A stretch of DNA of 64,000 nt from Hermatobates lingyangjiaoensis. Taxonomy: Eukaryota; Arthropoda; Insecta; Hemiptera; Hermatobatidae. The stretch spans positions 10,213,501 to 10,277,500 of the forward strand of contig JAPFBL010000084.1 in NCBI GenBank assembly GCA_026182355.1, in the 5' to 3' direction. Of the stretch, positions 35,746-46,682 are shown piece by piece (positions within the stretch are counted from its first letter, which is position 1; every line of letters starts with the position of its first letter). A program made the translations under genes and the position numbers. A model generated the notes under the pieces. It was not told the origin of the DNA, made no database searches, and was given only the letters and a program-made list of their open reading frames with translations.

Positions 35746-36194
35746 TATTTTTATATACAGCTACTTTCGCAATATTATACACACTACGTAACGATAACAA
35801 CATAACAATGATACTAATATACTAGAATACATTACTAAATAATTGTAATAAATTATTAAACTAAACAATGATAACAAAATAAACGCACAAGGTTAACAAT
35901 CATAATAAGTGGAAGGTTGTAGAAAGGTATCAGCAAGGTGATGTTTCCCCAGGGTTCTGGTTACCTTCCTACAGTTGTTTGTGTCTGGGGAGGTATTAGA
36001 TTATCTTCATTCACTCTCAGTAACTGGTTTTTCTTCTGATTGCCGTCAAACAGCTTCAAAATTCTAGCAAATCCACCACCCTGGCTGTTAATGGTAGGTT
36101 GATTTTCTAGGATAAAAATCCTAAAAAATTGTTTTGTTTAGTATACATTTATAATAAAATATACATATATATTTTATATATATAAATTATAATT
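35746..36194. other. Unassigned AT-rich sequence
   Basis: Ends with short mirrored TATA/AATT runs at 36160-36210 just before the next PLE. No other feature. Confidence 0.4.
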
Positions 36195-36469
36195 TATATA
36201 TACATATATAAAGATTTCACATAAACACGTGAAACAACAATCAATGATCAAACCACAAAAAGAAAATGGGAAAACAAGACTAAGATCTTTCAACCGTAAC
36301 AAGCGGTATTTGTCAGAGTCAAAAACCCAACTGAAACACTAGATGCAGAGAACGTCTGGTGAGGGGTTGACAGCAGTGGGAGGGAAGAGTGGTATTTTAA
36401 AAGGGTGAAAGCACAGGAAAGGACTAATGTCCAGAAAGGGATTGTTAAGGAGTAGAGTAAGAAAGAGTA

Positions 36470-37905
36470 AAAAACTATCCGCTAGCTGTCAACCCTCTTT
36501 GAAGAGGCTATTGCCCTCATAACGAAAGTATCCAGTTTGAAGAGACCGTTACTAATGTTTATAATAATTGATTTATTAAATTTAATTAGAGACGATTCAA
36601 TAATATTTCTTAACAACCTTGATTCTTCATAGGTAATAAATTTAGCTCCTGTCCAATCAATATGATGATTTTCATTTTTTATATGCAAGAATAAGGCACT
36701 ACTTTTTTTCAGTCTACCTACGTTTTATTGGTGTTGTTTCACACGTATCTTTAATGATATACCAGTTTGACCAATATAAATTTTATGGCAATTTTTGCAC
36801 GGAATTTTATAAATACCACCGGACTCCAATTCGCTGGGAGAGTTTTTTTATTAACATATTACCCACATTATTACGATTAGAAGACACTATATTAAAATCA
36901 AGTTGTTTGGCTAATCTTGGAAGGGGGTCCAGTGATTCGTTGTATGGCAAAACTATAGAATTAGACAATGAACAGGGCTCTGTTGAAGTATTAGAGAAAG
37001 TTTTTTTTGCACCCTTCAAAGTTAAATTGATATAAGAGGAGGGGTATTTTTGTGAAAGGGCAATTGACCTAATGTTGTTAATCTCTTCATTAAAGAGTTC
37101 AGGAGAGCACACTCTTAACGCCCTCAAAAACATATTTCTAAAAACAGAAATTTTAAAATTTTTTGGTTGGGAAGAATAAAAGTACATATGCAAGTACATT
37201 CGTAGGTTTTCTATATACACTAAAGCGTAACTCATTAGGTATCCTATGGATCAGGATATCTAACAAGGGCAAATTACTACTTACTTCTTTTTCCATCGTG
37301 AATTTGATTGTCGGCACTAATGAATTCAATTTTATTAAGAAATCATCTTTATTTAAAGAATTTGGACAAATGCAAAGTACTTCGTCAACATATCTATACC
37401 ATTTAACATTTTACTCTCAAAAAACTCCATGTATAAATTACTTAGGAGGGGGGATAAACAGTTACCCATGGTAAGACCAAATTTTTGTATATAATAATTA
37501 TTTTCAAATTGAAAATGACAATCTACCACACATAACTTAATTAACTCTATTATAGTGGTAGATGGAAGGAGAAGGGAATAATTAATTAATTCCTCCTGGA
37601 GTAAGGTCAACAGATCAGTTTCTGGTACAGTGGTAAAAAGAGACTTCACATCGAAACTGATTAATCTATAATTTTTGTTCATGTTGACGCTTTTTAATTT
37701 TTTAATTAAATCAACATTGTTTTTTATATGGCTGCCTGAAATTTTTCCAATTAATGGGCTTAAAATACTTACTAACCATTTGGACAAGTCATATGATGCC
37801 GAACCAACCGAACTCACAATCAAACGTATTGGGTAATCTCTATGCGTCTTCATCAACCCGTACATATATGGCAAAGAAGGGGATTTTGATATAAATTTAG
37901 TAAGA
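36470..37905 (-). pseudogene. PLE reverse transcriptase / GIY-YIG endonuclease, broken
   Basis: In minus order: YGLMKTHR and PIRLIVSSVGSASYDLSKWL, SFDVKSLFTTVP (motif A with catalytic Asp), GLTMGNCLSPLLSNLYMEF (motif B), then a frameshift to KWYRYVDEVLCICPNSL (motif C, second Asp kept, usual third Asp is Glu), NLPLLDILIH and YRKPTN. A further frameshift gives KISVFRNMFLRALRVCSPEL, then GGIYKIPCKNCHKIYIGQT (GIY-YIG with CxxC), a stop after VKQHQ, HHIDWTGAKF and IIESSLIKF with the expected Glu. PLE proteins nick DNA with GIY-YIG and prime reverse transcription there. Frameshifts and stops make this copy dead. Confidence 0.9.
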
Positions 37906-38444
37906 AGTTTTGAAGGGTGCTAAAAAAACTTTCTCTAATACTTCAACAGAGCCCTGTTCATTGTCAAATTATATAATTTTGCCATATCATGAGCCATTGG
38001 ACCCCCTTCCAAGATTAGCCAAACAACTAGATTTTAATATAGTTACTTCTAATCGTAATAATGTAGGTAATATGTTAATAAAAAACCTCTCCCAGCGAAT
38101 TGGAGTCCGGTGGTATTTATAAAATTCCGTGCAAAAATTACCATAAAATTTATATTGGTCAAACTGCTAAATCATTAAAGACACGTGTGAAACAAAACCA
38201 ATAAAACGTAGGTAGACTGGAAAAAAGTAGTGCTTCATTCTTGCATATAAAAAATGCAAATCATCATATTGATTGGACAGGAGCTAAATTTATTACCTAT
38301 GAATCAATGTTGTTAATAAATATTATTGAATCGTCTCTAATTAAATTTAATAAATCAAATATTATAAACATTAGTAACGGTCTCTTCAAACTTGATACTT
38401 TCGTCAGGAGGGCAATAGCCACTTCAAAGAGGGTTGACAGCTAG
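37903..38444 (+). pseudogene. PLE linker and GIY-YIG endonuclease, 5'-truncated partner
   Basis: Begins VLKGAKKTFSNTSTEPCSLS, LPYHEPLDPLPRLAKQLDF, VGNMLIKNLSQRIGVR, then in another frame GGIYKIPCKNYHKIYIGQT (second Cys of CxxC replaced by Tyr), RVKQNQ-stop, HHIDWTGAKF, NIIESSLIKF, FVRRAIATSKRVDS-stop. Stops match those of the left copy at QH-Q/QN-Q, so that stop predates the duplication or is shared by the source element. Confidence 0.88.
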
Positions 38445-38700
38445 CGGGTAGTTTTTTACTCTTTCTTACTGTACTCCTTTGTTTCCCCAAACATCCCTTT
38501 CTGGACATTAGTCCTTTCCTGCGCTTTCACCCTTTTAAAATACCACTCTTCCCTCCCACTCTTGTCAACCCCTCACCAGACGTTCTCTGCATCTAGTGTT
38601 TCAGTTGGGTTTTTGACTCTGACGAATACAGCTTGTTACGGTTGAAAGATCTTAGTCTTGTTTTCCCATTTTATTTTTGTAGATTGATCATATATATATA
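38445..38700 (+). repeat. PLE 3' untranslated region and F4 terminal repeat
   Basis: From the stop codon the sequence runs TAGCGGGTAGTTTTTTAC, CTGGACATTAGTCC, TTTTAAAATACCACTC, ACCAGACGTTCTCTGCATC, TTTCAGTTGGGTTTTTGACT, the hammerhead-like motif, and CCCATTTT..TTGATCATATATA. This fixes the solo F4 units elsewhere as PLE 3' ends. Confidence 0.85.
38615..38657 (+). ncRNA. Hammerhead-like motif at the 3' end of the RT-bearing PLE
   Basis: GACU + CUGACGA + AUACAGCUUGUUACGGUU + GAAA + GAUC + UU + AGUC. Core and stem I are kept; stem II is changed from GACCG to UACAG on one side and so loses pairs. The mirror motif of the left copy (about 36281-36321, minus) has CUGACAA, losing G8. Confidence 0.5.
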
Positions 38701-38752
38701 TAGTTCAATGTACATAAAGAAACATAGAGAAACTAAAAACACAAACTTACAG

Positions 38753-38792
38753 TCTCTAATTTTTCGGTTGAACCGTCTTCAGAAAAGATAAG
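38753..38792 (-). ncRNA. Hammerhead-like motif, family F2, stem I displaced
   Basis: Minus: CUGAAGA + C + GGUU-C-AACC + GAAA + AAUUA + GAGA. An extra A follows GAAA, and an AUCUUUU insertion separates UCUC from the core. Weaker than its partner. Confidence 0.45.
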
Positions 38793-38872
38793 AGAGGGAA
38801 ACCAAGCGCCCTGGTACAGAGAGAGGGTCTCCAACCGCCTCTGTACCAGTGCGCTTTGTTTCCCTTTCTTAT

Positions 38873-38905
38873 CTCTCCTGAAGACGGTTCAACCGAAAAT
38901 TAGAG
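38873..38905 (+). ncRNA. Hammerhead-ribozyme-like motif, family F2, all helices intact
   Basis: UCUC + CUGAAGA + C + GGUU/AACC + GAAA + A-U-U + A + GAGA. Identical helices to the motif at 10304-10336, with the variable core position 7 being A rather than U, a change hammerheads tolerate. Confidence 0.6.
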
Positions 38906-39017
38906 ACTGTAAGTTTGTGTTTTTAATTTCACAATGTTTCTTTATGTACATTGAACTGTATTTGTCCATTTCAGATCATATTTTTATCAAAAAAGTATAT
39001 ATATATATACTGCTCAA

Positions 39018-39225
39018 TAAAAAGATTTCACATAAACACGTGAAACAACAATCAATGATTAAACCACAATAAGAATGGGAGAACAAGACTAAGATCTTTC
39101 AACCGTAACAAGCGGTCTTCGTCAGAGTCTTTTTTTTTGACTCTGACGAAGACCGCTTGTTACGGTTGTAAGATCTTAGTATTGTTTTCCCATTTTCTTA
39201 TTGTGGTTTAATGATTATACTGCTC
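39018..39225. repeat. F4 palindrome
   Basis: Left arm AAAGATTTCACATAAACACG to GTCAGAGTC, a T8 centre at 39130-39138, then the right arm to TTGTGGTTTAATGATTA. Same family as 279-500. Confidence 0.85.
39087..39129 (-). ncRNA. Hammerhead-ribozyme-like motif, family F4
   Basis: Minus: GACU + CUGACGA + A + GACCG/CGGUU + GAAA + GAUC + UU + AGUC, identical in core and helices to 347-389. The partner at 39139-39182 (plus) has GUAA in place of GAAA and should be dead. Confidence 0.55.
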
Positions 39226-39400
39226 AAGTTAGCAGCAGCTTCTTCTTTGACCACTGTTTTGCTAAGGTTTTCTAGTTCCCTAACTAGTTTGGAGTGAGTC
39301 AAATATTGTTTAGTTTTTTCTTTAGTCACTTTATTTTTTGTCCCTTGTGTTTCTTGCGATATTGGCATTACTTTCACTGCAACTGCAACCGCACTTCAAA
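39226..39400 (-). pseudogene. PLE ORF N-terminal fragment
   Basis: Minus: MPISQETQGTKNKVTKEKTK, QYLTHSKLVRELENLSKTVV, KEEAAAN. KLVRELENLSK aligns with KLVRKLENTSKNLVNAEAAV at 60.3 kb, placing this just upstream of the CL-x-E-x-LLP motif. It merges with the F4 arm rather than (TA)n. Confidence 0.6.
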
Positions 39401-40025
39401 CTTGTTGAAATTTACTGAAATAGTTTGCAGGTAATTAATATTTCAAGTTGTTTATTGACCTAAAATCCTGATCAGTCTGTGCGATAACTGAGAATGGAGA
39501 ATATTTTCTATGTAATTCACTAATCATCTTAGATTGTTGCTGAAACATTACTAGATACTAAACTTCTATTAACACTTTTAGGATATCATTTATACCTTGA
39601 TTTCTTTATAAGTTATATATGAACTGTAGCCAAGTATTTATATAACCTATAATCACTAACCTTAAGAATAAATTTCCTTAGAAAATAATTTCATGTTTTG
39701 TTTCTTAAATTAAGTTGTTTAAGTTAACGGTGTTTAAAATTACAGCTTTAGCCAAATTAAACAGAACCAAAAACTAGATAAATTCTTAGCTATTTGACGG
39801 TGTTTTAATTTAATTATAGTGGTCGTTTTGTTTTTTCAATGAAATTCTGAATGATTTAATAAATTTGTGTATATTATAGAACTATTAATCTTATTTGAAA
39901 TTAGTTTTTCTTTGTTCAAAACATGATTAAAGAGTTAACCTGACTTTTAGCTTGAATTAATAACTAGTACGCTTATTTCTTTGAATTTTTTTTTTTTGCA
40001 GAATTGAGAAAGGAAAACGTAGATG
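39401..40025. other. Unassigned AT-rich sequence
   Basis: No feature recognised. Confidence 0.4.
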
Positions 40026-40029
40026 TAAT

Positions 40030-40250
40030 TTTAATATGAAGCTTTTGTGCAGAAAGGTGGAGAGTGAAGGGGGATGGGGAGATGTCTGGCAGAGAAAAGG
40101 ATGGCCATAAATAACAGTGCGCGCCTCTGGGGAAAGAACGGGCAGATGATGAAAAAATGTGTGAGGGCCAGAGAGAGAAGGTGCTGGTGCCATAAATAAA
40201 CCCCTCTTAGGGACCCCACCCTTCCAAATAACGCTTCTCTTATCAAATCC
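40030..40250. promoter_or_regulatory. GC-richer island with repeated GCCATAAATAA
   Basis: GCCATAAATAA occurs at 40104 and again at 40189, 85 bases apart. The ATAAA core is close to posterior Hox and Caudal sites. The island is purine-rich (GAAGGGGGATGGGGAG) and ends in TAGGGACCCCACCC. Long minus frames across it lack any domain. Confidence 0.35.
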
Positions 40251-40289
40251 TTGTTTTTAATTTTCGGTTTATTAATGCTATCTGTTTTT

Positions 40290-41010
40290 ACTTTACTATA
40301 ATTAAAGTATGGTAATCATGATAAAATTTGATCTCGAGATTTTAACTGATTTACATGTTTTTGAGGTTTTTTCGATCTGTGTTTGAGTGAATGGGTGGGT
40401 TTGTATCCAAAAGTTTGTGGATATGCTACATTACACACCGTTTGATGGATCAAATTTATTTTTAACTCAAAAGTGGACCTATTTGTGTAGGTATGCCCTA
40501 GTGTTTTGCCGTCTGATTGAGTGATTGAAAAATTACTTTTTTGAGAAAAATATGTTTTTATACATTTTTTTTCTAAAAAAGTACTATGCCTAGACTGTAG
40601 AAACGTTAACATTAACTGAAAAAACCTTCAGAGCTTTCAATGACTGTAATGGTAAGTTTTGTCATATAATGTAAAATTTTTTGTGATTGATTCTGAAAAT
40701 TGTGTGTGTGATATAGGTCACACTATTTGACAGATTTTAATAAAATTATTCCCAAAAATTCCATATATTTAGAGGATTATATACAATTTTTTATTGCTTT
40801 TTTATTGAAATTACATGGACAGAAATGTGTGGTATTGCACATTTTTTTGATTTAGGAAAATGTTCTTTAACGCTAAACTGCTAACTATAGTAAATTGAAA
40901 TTTTGTCCAAAAAAAAGTCACTAAAGATTAGTAACTTATGAAAAGGTTTTTCAAAAAAGTTCTTGAAACTTTCATTGCCTTTCAACGTAAGCCAATGAAG
41001 TTCTTATAAC
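40290..41010. repeat. Dispersed repeat family R1, copy c
   Basis: Shares TTTACTATAATTAAAG, ATCATGATAAAATTTGATCTCG, GGGTGGGTTTGTATCCAAAAG and CACACCGTTTGATGGATC with copies a and b, then GGTCACACTATTTGAC with copy a. No coding remnant identified. Confidence 0.55.
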
Positions 41011-41119
41011 GGAACCATGAACGTAAAACAACCATAATATATTATGCTTGCCAGTGCCGGGCAGGGATAGTTGTCTAGCGAACGGGATGCCTTTATTTGA
41101 ACACTAGTCAATTCACATT

Positions 41120-41275
41120 TAGTTGTACCTTGAGGATGGTCTAAGAGGACCGATGTTACGACGATGACCGCTTGTTACGTTACGGTACAAAGATTTTAGT
41201 CTTTTTTCTCATTTTTTATTTTGGTTTGGATTATCATTGTTTTTTCAAGTGTTTATTGTGAAATCTTCTTGTCAT
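41120..41275 (+). repeat. PLE-end relic with decayed hammerhead-like text (F5/F4)
   Basis: CTTGAGGATGGTCTAAGAGG then ACCGATGTTACGACG has a GGUC/GACC stem flanked by a near-core and a degraded GAAA. It is followed by an F4-type tail (GACCGCTTGTTACG, AAAGATTTTAGTC, TTTTATTTTGGTTTGGATT, TTTATTGTGAAATCTTC). Confidence 0.5.
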
Positions 41276-41369
41276 TGATGATAATAGAAAGGTTGCTGAG
41301 CTAACCAACGGAAACCCTAATTGTAATTCAGATATATCACCCTTGGAATGGGTTATTTCCACTGAGGTT

Positions 41370-41510
41370 AGTAATATTAGAATTAGTAGTAGTATTAAAC
41401 GTCATACCATTCATTAAGAGTTGCTCTTCAAGATGGGAGCCAGAAGGACCTGAAACCGGTTTTGCTCTACAGTAGTTAATATGACTACTAATTCTAATAA
41501 TTTATACGTA
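41370..41510 (+). repeat. Inverted repeat with hammerhead-like relic (F6)
   Basis: TATTAGAATTAGTAGTAGTATTAAACG at 41380 is mirrored by TACTACTAATTCTAATAATTTATACG near 41482. Between them is CTTCAAGATGGGAGCCAG, then ACCTGAAACCGGTTT, where GAAA-C-C/G-G-U-U gives a three-pair stem III. Core changed (CUUCAAGA), so inactive if it was one. Confidence 0.4.
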
Positions 41511-42000
41511 TCTCTGCTTAGTAGAAGCCAAACTCACATAAATCCATGGCACTGTATACAGTCCAGCGGTACACATAGTTTTGGGAAATACAAGAAGACT
41601 GTCATTTATTGGGAAGGTATAATTGTTTAAGTAGGAAATGTAGTACGGATCAGGATTGATTATAAGACAATCAATAAGACAAAGTTACGACATCCACACT
41701 GATGCATATCACAAACTCATAAAGAAGGCTTGGGACAAATATTGGAAAAATTGGTAGGAAAGGTATGGGGTCACTGAAGATTGAAGAAGTAGAAGAGTAA
41801 GAGAGGAGAATAAGGAAATATCCTTAGCAATGGTAATGAGCTTCAGAGGGCATCACTCGACTATTTAATAAATTCGGAGGGAATCGAAGCTCTGTGAATA
41901 TATCTTTTAAGTAGTTAATGTGGTGTGTCTGATGAACTAGCTCAATAAACATTTTATAGAGAAAGGAGGGTATCTAGGGAGATGGATGGCAACTGTGAAT
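41511..42000. other. Unassigned sequence
   Basis: Moderate composition, no recognisable coding. A decayed element is possible but unnamed. Confidence 0.35.
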
Positions 42001-42007
42001 CTCCCTA

Positions 42008-42048
42008 TAGATAGACCTATGAAAAGATGCTGTTCATAGGTCTATCTC
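42008..42048. repeat. Small perfect hairpin
   Basis: GATAGACCTATGAA and TTCATAGGTCTATC form a 14-bp stem with a nine-base loop. No adjacent element recognised. Confidence 0.8.
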
Positions 42049-44085
42049 ATGTTTAGCATGGAGCCAAATAAAAGCAAGTATATATATTTATACACCCATT
42101 ACATAAATTTGGAAGATGTCTGTTTAAACTTCTTTTGTTTTATGTTTAACTTGGAGTTTTGGATTGCACTGTTTTTTTGTTTTTTTTTTTGGGTACTGAT
42201 ACAAACCAAATTTTTAATTCTAAATGGGGTTTTTTATAAGTTTATTTTTGTTTCACTTGTTTATTGTAAAATTTTGTTGTACTATGACTCCCACGGGATC
42301 AGTTACTTGTTCAAAACATTTTAGTCCCATTTCTGAGGTTCGCAGTCTGTTTTTAAAAACCGATTTAGAGATTTGTATTTATGATGATATAAAGCTGATA
42401 GGATATTTTGATTTTATCAGAATCTCTTTCCTTATTAGACGATTATGTATAATTTGCATAATTAGGTGATTTGAGGGACAGTACTGCATGGTGGAGCGTG
42501 TCTTCCCGGAGTAGCCAGCATCCCTCTCATCTTAGATTCTTAATTTTAGAACCAGCTGCTACCTGATTCAGCTCCTGTCTGCAAAGCATTCATTTCCTTA
42601 CTACAACACTAAAATATTCCGACAACGTTCGGCTTTTAATTATTACTACAGTGATGTCCATTTGCTCTATCGAATTAATTAAAGGAGTTAATATTGGAAT
42701 TTTTATTTAATATTCAACTGGCCACGTTCTTTTGTCATTCATTATTTATTATTCGATCTATTTAATAATATTTCATCTTGTGGGGATTTAATTGCATGAT
42801 CAGTATAATTTGTTAATACATCTCAAGGGCTATTATTGGTTTTCAAATATTAGGATAATGATAGTGATAAACATCGTCTCTTCATTGTTTATAAATCCAT
42901 AGCTATCTCATTTATGAAATCGTAAGTTTATCTGCTAATGGAAATTTGTTAGAGCCATCCAAAGTTCTTAATTTTAACAATTGATAATTTCGTTTTGAAA
43001 TTATATTTTTTCATGTATGCTATAGTAGAATTCTTAATTACTATAAATTTGTCAGGTAGATGATATTGATATGTCCTCAGAATAATCATCTGGAGCCTGT
43101 ATAATAAGCAATGGGAAGTCGACTACAATGGTATAGTTACTACAGTTACGAGCATCTCTTTACCACAACTGAACTGCCGGGAAATAATTTGTCCAACTTT
43201 ACAGAGCATGACATCCTGAAATCATGTCTTCTAGCGGACTGTGAGTCTGTGAACAGGTCTCTTCATCCTTACGGACGTGACTGTCACAAGCAAATCTTCT
43301 TCTTCCTTTCAGACTCAGCGTTTCATTATTAGATCAATTTAACAAGTAATGAAGATGGGATATTGGAAATGAATAACGTAACTCTAGTGGGTTTTTGTTA
43401 GTACATACCTACACCACCACCATGAAATTAACAAAAAATGATATTAATTTTGCCAGAGTTATTTGGTTATAACTAAAATAATAGGAACCGAAAAAGGAGA
43501 ATTATAGAGAGGTATTCAAAAATTTTGTGATCATATAATTGAGTAAAAGGTCGCCATTTAAAAATGTTTTATGTTGAAAACACACTTTGAACATGTAGTG
43601 TTCTTCTTCAGGTTACATCAAATCTTGCAATGGTTGCAAATATCCTCCCTCACACTCTCCCTCTTTATCTCTTTCTCTCACTCCCACCATCCGTCCATCA
43701 CAGCAGATGTAGTCCGAAAGAGAACACTAAATTTTCGAATGCATTGTTTTTATTAAACATTTGTACGTGACGAATTTTATTAATTAACTGTATTTATTCT
43801 TCACACAATCATATAAATAATTCTGTTAATCATTGAAATTACTCTTAATTGATTTATTTTGACTATCGATGGGTAAACTATTACCAATGCTAATGCTAAT
43901 TTATTCTTTTTTAACACAACTGTTTAAACTACCTGGATATCGCAAGTATAATATTTCATTCCATGTATTTCAAAGTAAAAATATGTGAGTGGTCAATTGA
44001 TGAAACATAACTGAAGAATATGTTAAGCGCAAGAAAGTGTAATACTAACATATTTTTCGAAATAAATTTGAATGTAAGTCGACTG
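42049..44085. other. Unassigned intronic sequence
   Basis: A TTGTTTCACTTGTTTATTGTAAAATTTTG stretch near 42247-42277 resembles the tail of PLE terminal repeats. A less AT-rich patch at 43090-43330 has an open frame without motifs. The pyrimidine-rich tract at 43640-43700 (CTCCCTCACACTCTCC...) is low complexity. Confidence 0.4.
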
Positions 44086-44089
44086 TTTG

Positions 44090-44410
44090 TTATCGTAGGG
44101 AAGTGGACTAATATAGCGAGTTGGTGGCCAGGAAGTTGTCTGGATCAGAGGCTTGACCAAGCCTGCCGAGTGCCGCCAAGTTAAATTATATGTGCTAAAG
44201 AGAATAATGCATCGGTGCAGGGAGCGGCACGGGAGGACCCTGTGGACCCAGCTCTCTCTGATAACAGAAATTGCTCTGTCGACCCCCCAGTGATATATAC
44301 CCTGAATTTCCATACCACCTCCTCTCTCCCCACTGCGGCAATCACTCACCCTCTCGCATTCCTTAACATTTCACCCTCCTTCCCTTCTTTCTTTTCCTTC
44401 CCCACATTCC
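44090..44410. promoter_or_regulatory. GC-richer island, candidate regulatory element
   Basis: Contains GGCTTGACCAAGCC (a TGACC-type inverted motif), CCGAGTGCCGCCAAG, and TAATGCATCGGTGCAGG. The overlapping plus and minus frames of more than 100 codons have no recognisable domain and overlap each other, so neither is called. Confidence 0.3.
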
Positions 44411-45002
44411 TCTTGAAAACTATGCATTGTTCTACATTGCCATCGTGCAGATTTATTTCTTTATTTTGCCTTGTATTTTCCCACATTGTATATTGGCTTG
44501 TTTTACTTTTCCTTTTACTGTTTTTTTACCTCCACATACAATTTCTGGGAGTTGTATTACTCAAGATAAGATCTTTGTTTCGTTGGTTGTAACTCATTCA
44601 GTCTCCACTTAATGACGCAGTAGTTTTACCAAACGAACTACCAATGTAGTTTACCATACTCAATGGAATATTCACAGGAATGTCAAACATCAAATCTTTA
44701 TGTAGCATGAATCATAGCGTAGATTATAATTTCTTTTTAGAATTTTAATAACATATTTTTGCTTTAGACATTTTACTAGATTCACGACTGTAAATACTTA
44801 ATGCTTCTTCATAATTATTCGAAAAGAGAAGGTTTTACAAAACATGAATTTGTCTTCCTTCGATAGGTCGAATCATAGGAGATACCATGCTTTGAAGCAA
44901 GTTCACATCAAACAATTTCAAAACATTAGAATGTTTTATCCTCTCATTTTATGACGAATATTTAGTTATATTTGTTGTAGTTATACTTATTCTAGTATTA
45001 AA

Positions 45003-45240
45003 AAACAATGATTAGGTGTTACGCTGGTTTGTAGTTTTGTTATATTTACTTCATCCTCAATGTGTTAATGTGTCTACTTATCTGCTGTTAGTAACTCTAG
45101 TTAAGTGAGTACTCAACTTCATTAATTTTGTTTAATCTGTTCCCAAATAGTTGTCATTTTACATTTTCATTCACTTTTAGGGCGTAGACAAAAAGACAGT
45201 GTAATTTGTGTCCGCTTGAATTTTAATTTGGATTTTTTTT
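45003..45240. repeat. Duplicated segment D, copy 1
   Basis: AACAATGATTAGGTGTTACG, TCTGTTCCCAAATAGTTGTC and GCTTGAATTTTAATTTGGATT correspond in order to 46683-46905. The segments are direct repeats about 1.68 kb apart with clear divergence. Confidence 0.8.
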
Positions 45241-46089
45241 CCTCTGGTAAATGTTACGTTCAGAAGACTGGTCTACAACTCTTGTGAAATAGAATTTGTC
45301 TACTAATATATTTTTAGACCATATGTAGGTGGTTTCAGAGGTTCAATTTAATTCACTCAAGGTAGAGAGAGACATTTGGTTTGAGATCTCACATGTGATA
45401 AAACCCTCAATGCTATCAACTTCCAGACTACCTTGTCCCTTCATTCCCATATAGTTTACTCTCTCTCTACTTTCTGGATATCCCTTCACTATTTTGTATT
45501 AATGATAGATAGTAATAGTAATTTTCTTTCTTTTGTTTTCTTATATAATGGAAGCTACGAAAGTTTTTGCCATTACTTTTGTTTGTCCAAATATTCTCTT
45601 TGGAAGAAAAGACTACTTAATAATAACAACAGTCCTTCTTCACTTCCCTTTCCAACCATAATTCCTACAGTCTGTGTGTTAATACTTCTTCCACTCTGAG
45701 TAACACCGTCCATGGATTAGATCACATTCAGTTGGATGTTTTTTATATTTGATTTCTACTAAAGTGAACCGTCGTATTATGAATTGTCAGGGGGCCTCCG
45801 TCAGTCACCACAGCTGAATTCTTATTACCATCCCTGCGAACTCTCAGTTTTAATATAACTGTTTCCGTGTTCAAATCCTTAACTCGGTTCTTTTTGTAAC
45901 ACTCATGTTATCCTAAAAACTTCAGATAAAGCACATATCTGACTCCTCAGTGCCAGATCAGCCCCCAAACTCAACCTATGTCGTTAAAAGTTTCCATTAT
46001 TAAAAATTGTATTATTCATGTTTTTAATTAACTTTATTTTAATTAATTCATATTAATTTATTGGTATCTATTATTATTTAAAACTCTAT

Positions 46090-46265
46090 ATATGTATCTA
46101 ATAGTAAACTTTCTATGGAAAATAAAAACAGAGAAACTCCAACACAACTCACTTCCATGTTGTGACATTTGTCATCATCAGAAGAATTCTTTTGAATTCT
46201 ACTCTTAGAAGTGAGTTTTGCCGGTGTTATTTTACAATTCTCTGTTATTTTGTGCGCATATATTT
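46090..46265 (-). repeat. Decayed F1 palindrome
   Basis: Minus strand at 46149-46186: CUGAUGA + U + GAC-AAAU-GUC + ACAACAUG + GAAGUGAG. The core and stem II survive but GAAA has become ACAA. The mirror arm is reduced to AGAAGTGAGTTTTGCC. Centre AGAATTCTTTTGAATTCT. Confidence 0.55.
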
Positions 46266-46682
46266 CGCCTTCAACTTTTGTACATTTTAATAAAAGACAT
46301 TCTTAATCACATATGTTCTTAAAAACACAGGAACATTTTTGCATAGCCTTTTTCCAAAGTAAATTTCCAATTTTTCTAAATAACTATCTCATTACTTAGT
46401 ATACATATACAATATAACACATTCGTGAATTTTGATGTAGACATGCTCAAAATGATGGTGATGATGAATATTTTGCTATATGTGTTGAGTTTATATTTAA
46501 TCTAGTATTAAAAAAATCTGGAGTGGCCTACACTCTACTTTACTATAAGTAACTTAATATCAAATTTCTTGAGTATATAACACATAACGTCTCATTTAAG
46601 CATAACGTAAACATCTAAATGGGATATGATCTTTCATTCCTGAGGTAGTACAGATAGTGATTGAAGGACATATCAATATATA

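Larger units (their letters stand above)
36195..38700. mobile_element. Head-to-head inverted pair of Penelope-like elements
   Basis: Two 5'-truncated PLE copies share a junction near 37903 and point outward, each ending in a terminal repeat of the F4 type and (TA)-rich sequence. The left (minus) copy keeps part of the RT and the endonuclease; the right (plus) copy starts in the linker before the endonuclease. Inverted partial copies are known products of PLE insertion. The copies are clearly alike but carry separate substitutions, such as LRNIIESS versus LINIIESS, so they have diverged since the event. Confidence 0.9.
38701..38995. repeat. F2 palindrome with head-to-head hammerhead-like motifs
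   Basis: Centre near 38827 (ACAGAGAGAGGGTCTCCAACCGCCTCTGT). Arms carry CCAGCGCGCTT-like text, TTTCCC..CTTATCTC, the core, GACTGTAAGTTTGTG and AATGTTTCTTTATGTACATTG. It abuts the 3' (TA)n of the PLE pair and is followed by another F4 palindrome. Confidence 0.8.

Noticed and set aside
44023..44592. Overlapping frames of 108 (minus) and 125 (plus) codons
   Set aside because: They overlap on opposite strands in a GC-rich patch where stops are rarer, and neither shows a family motif.
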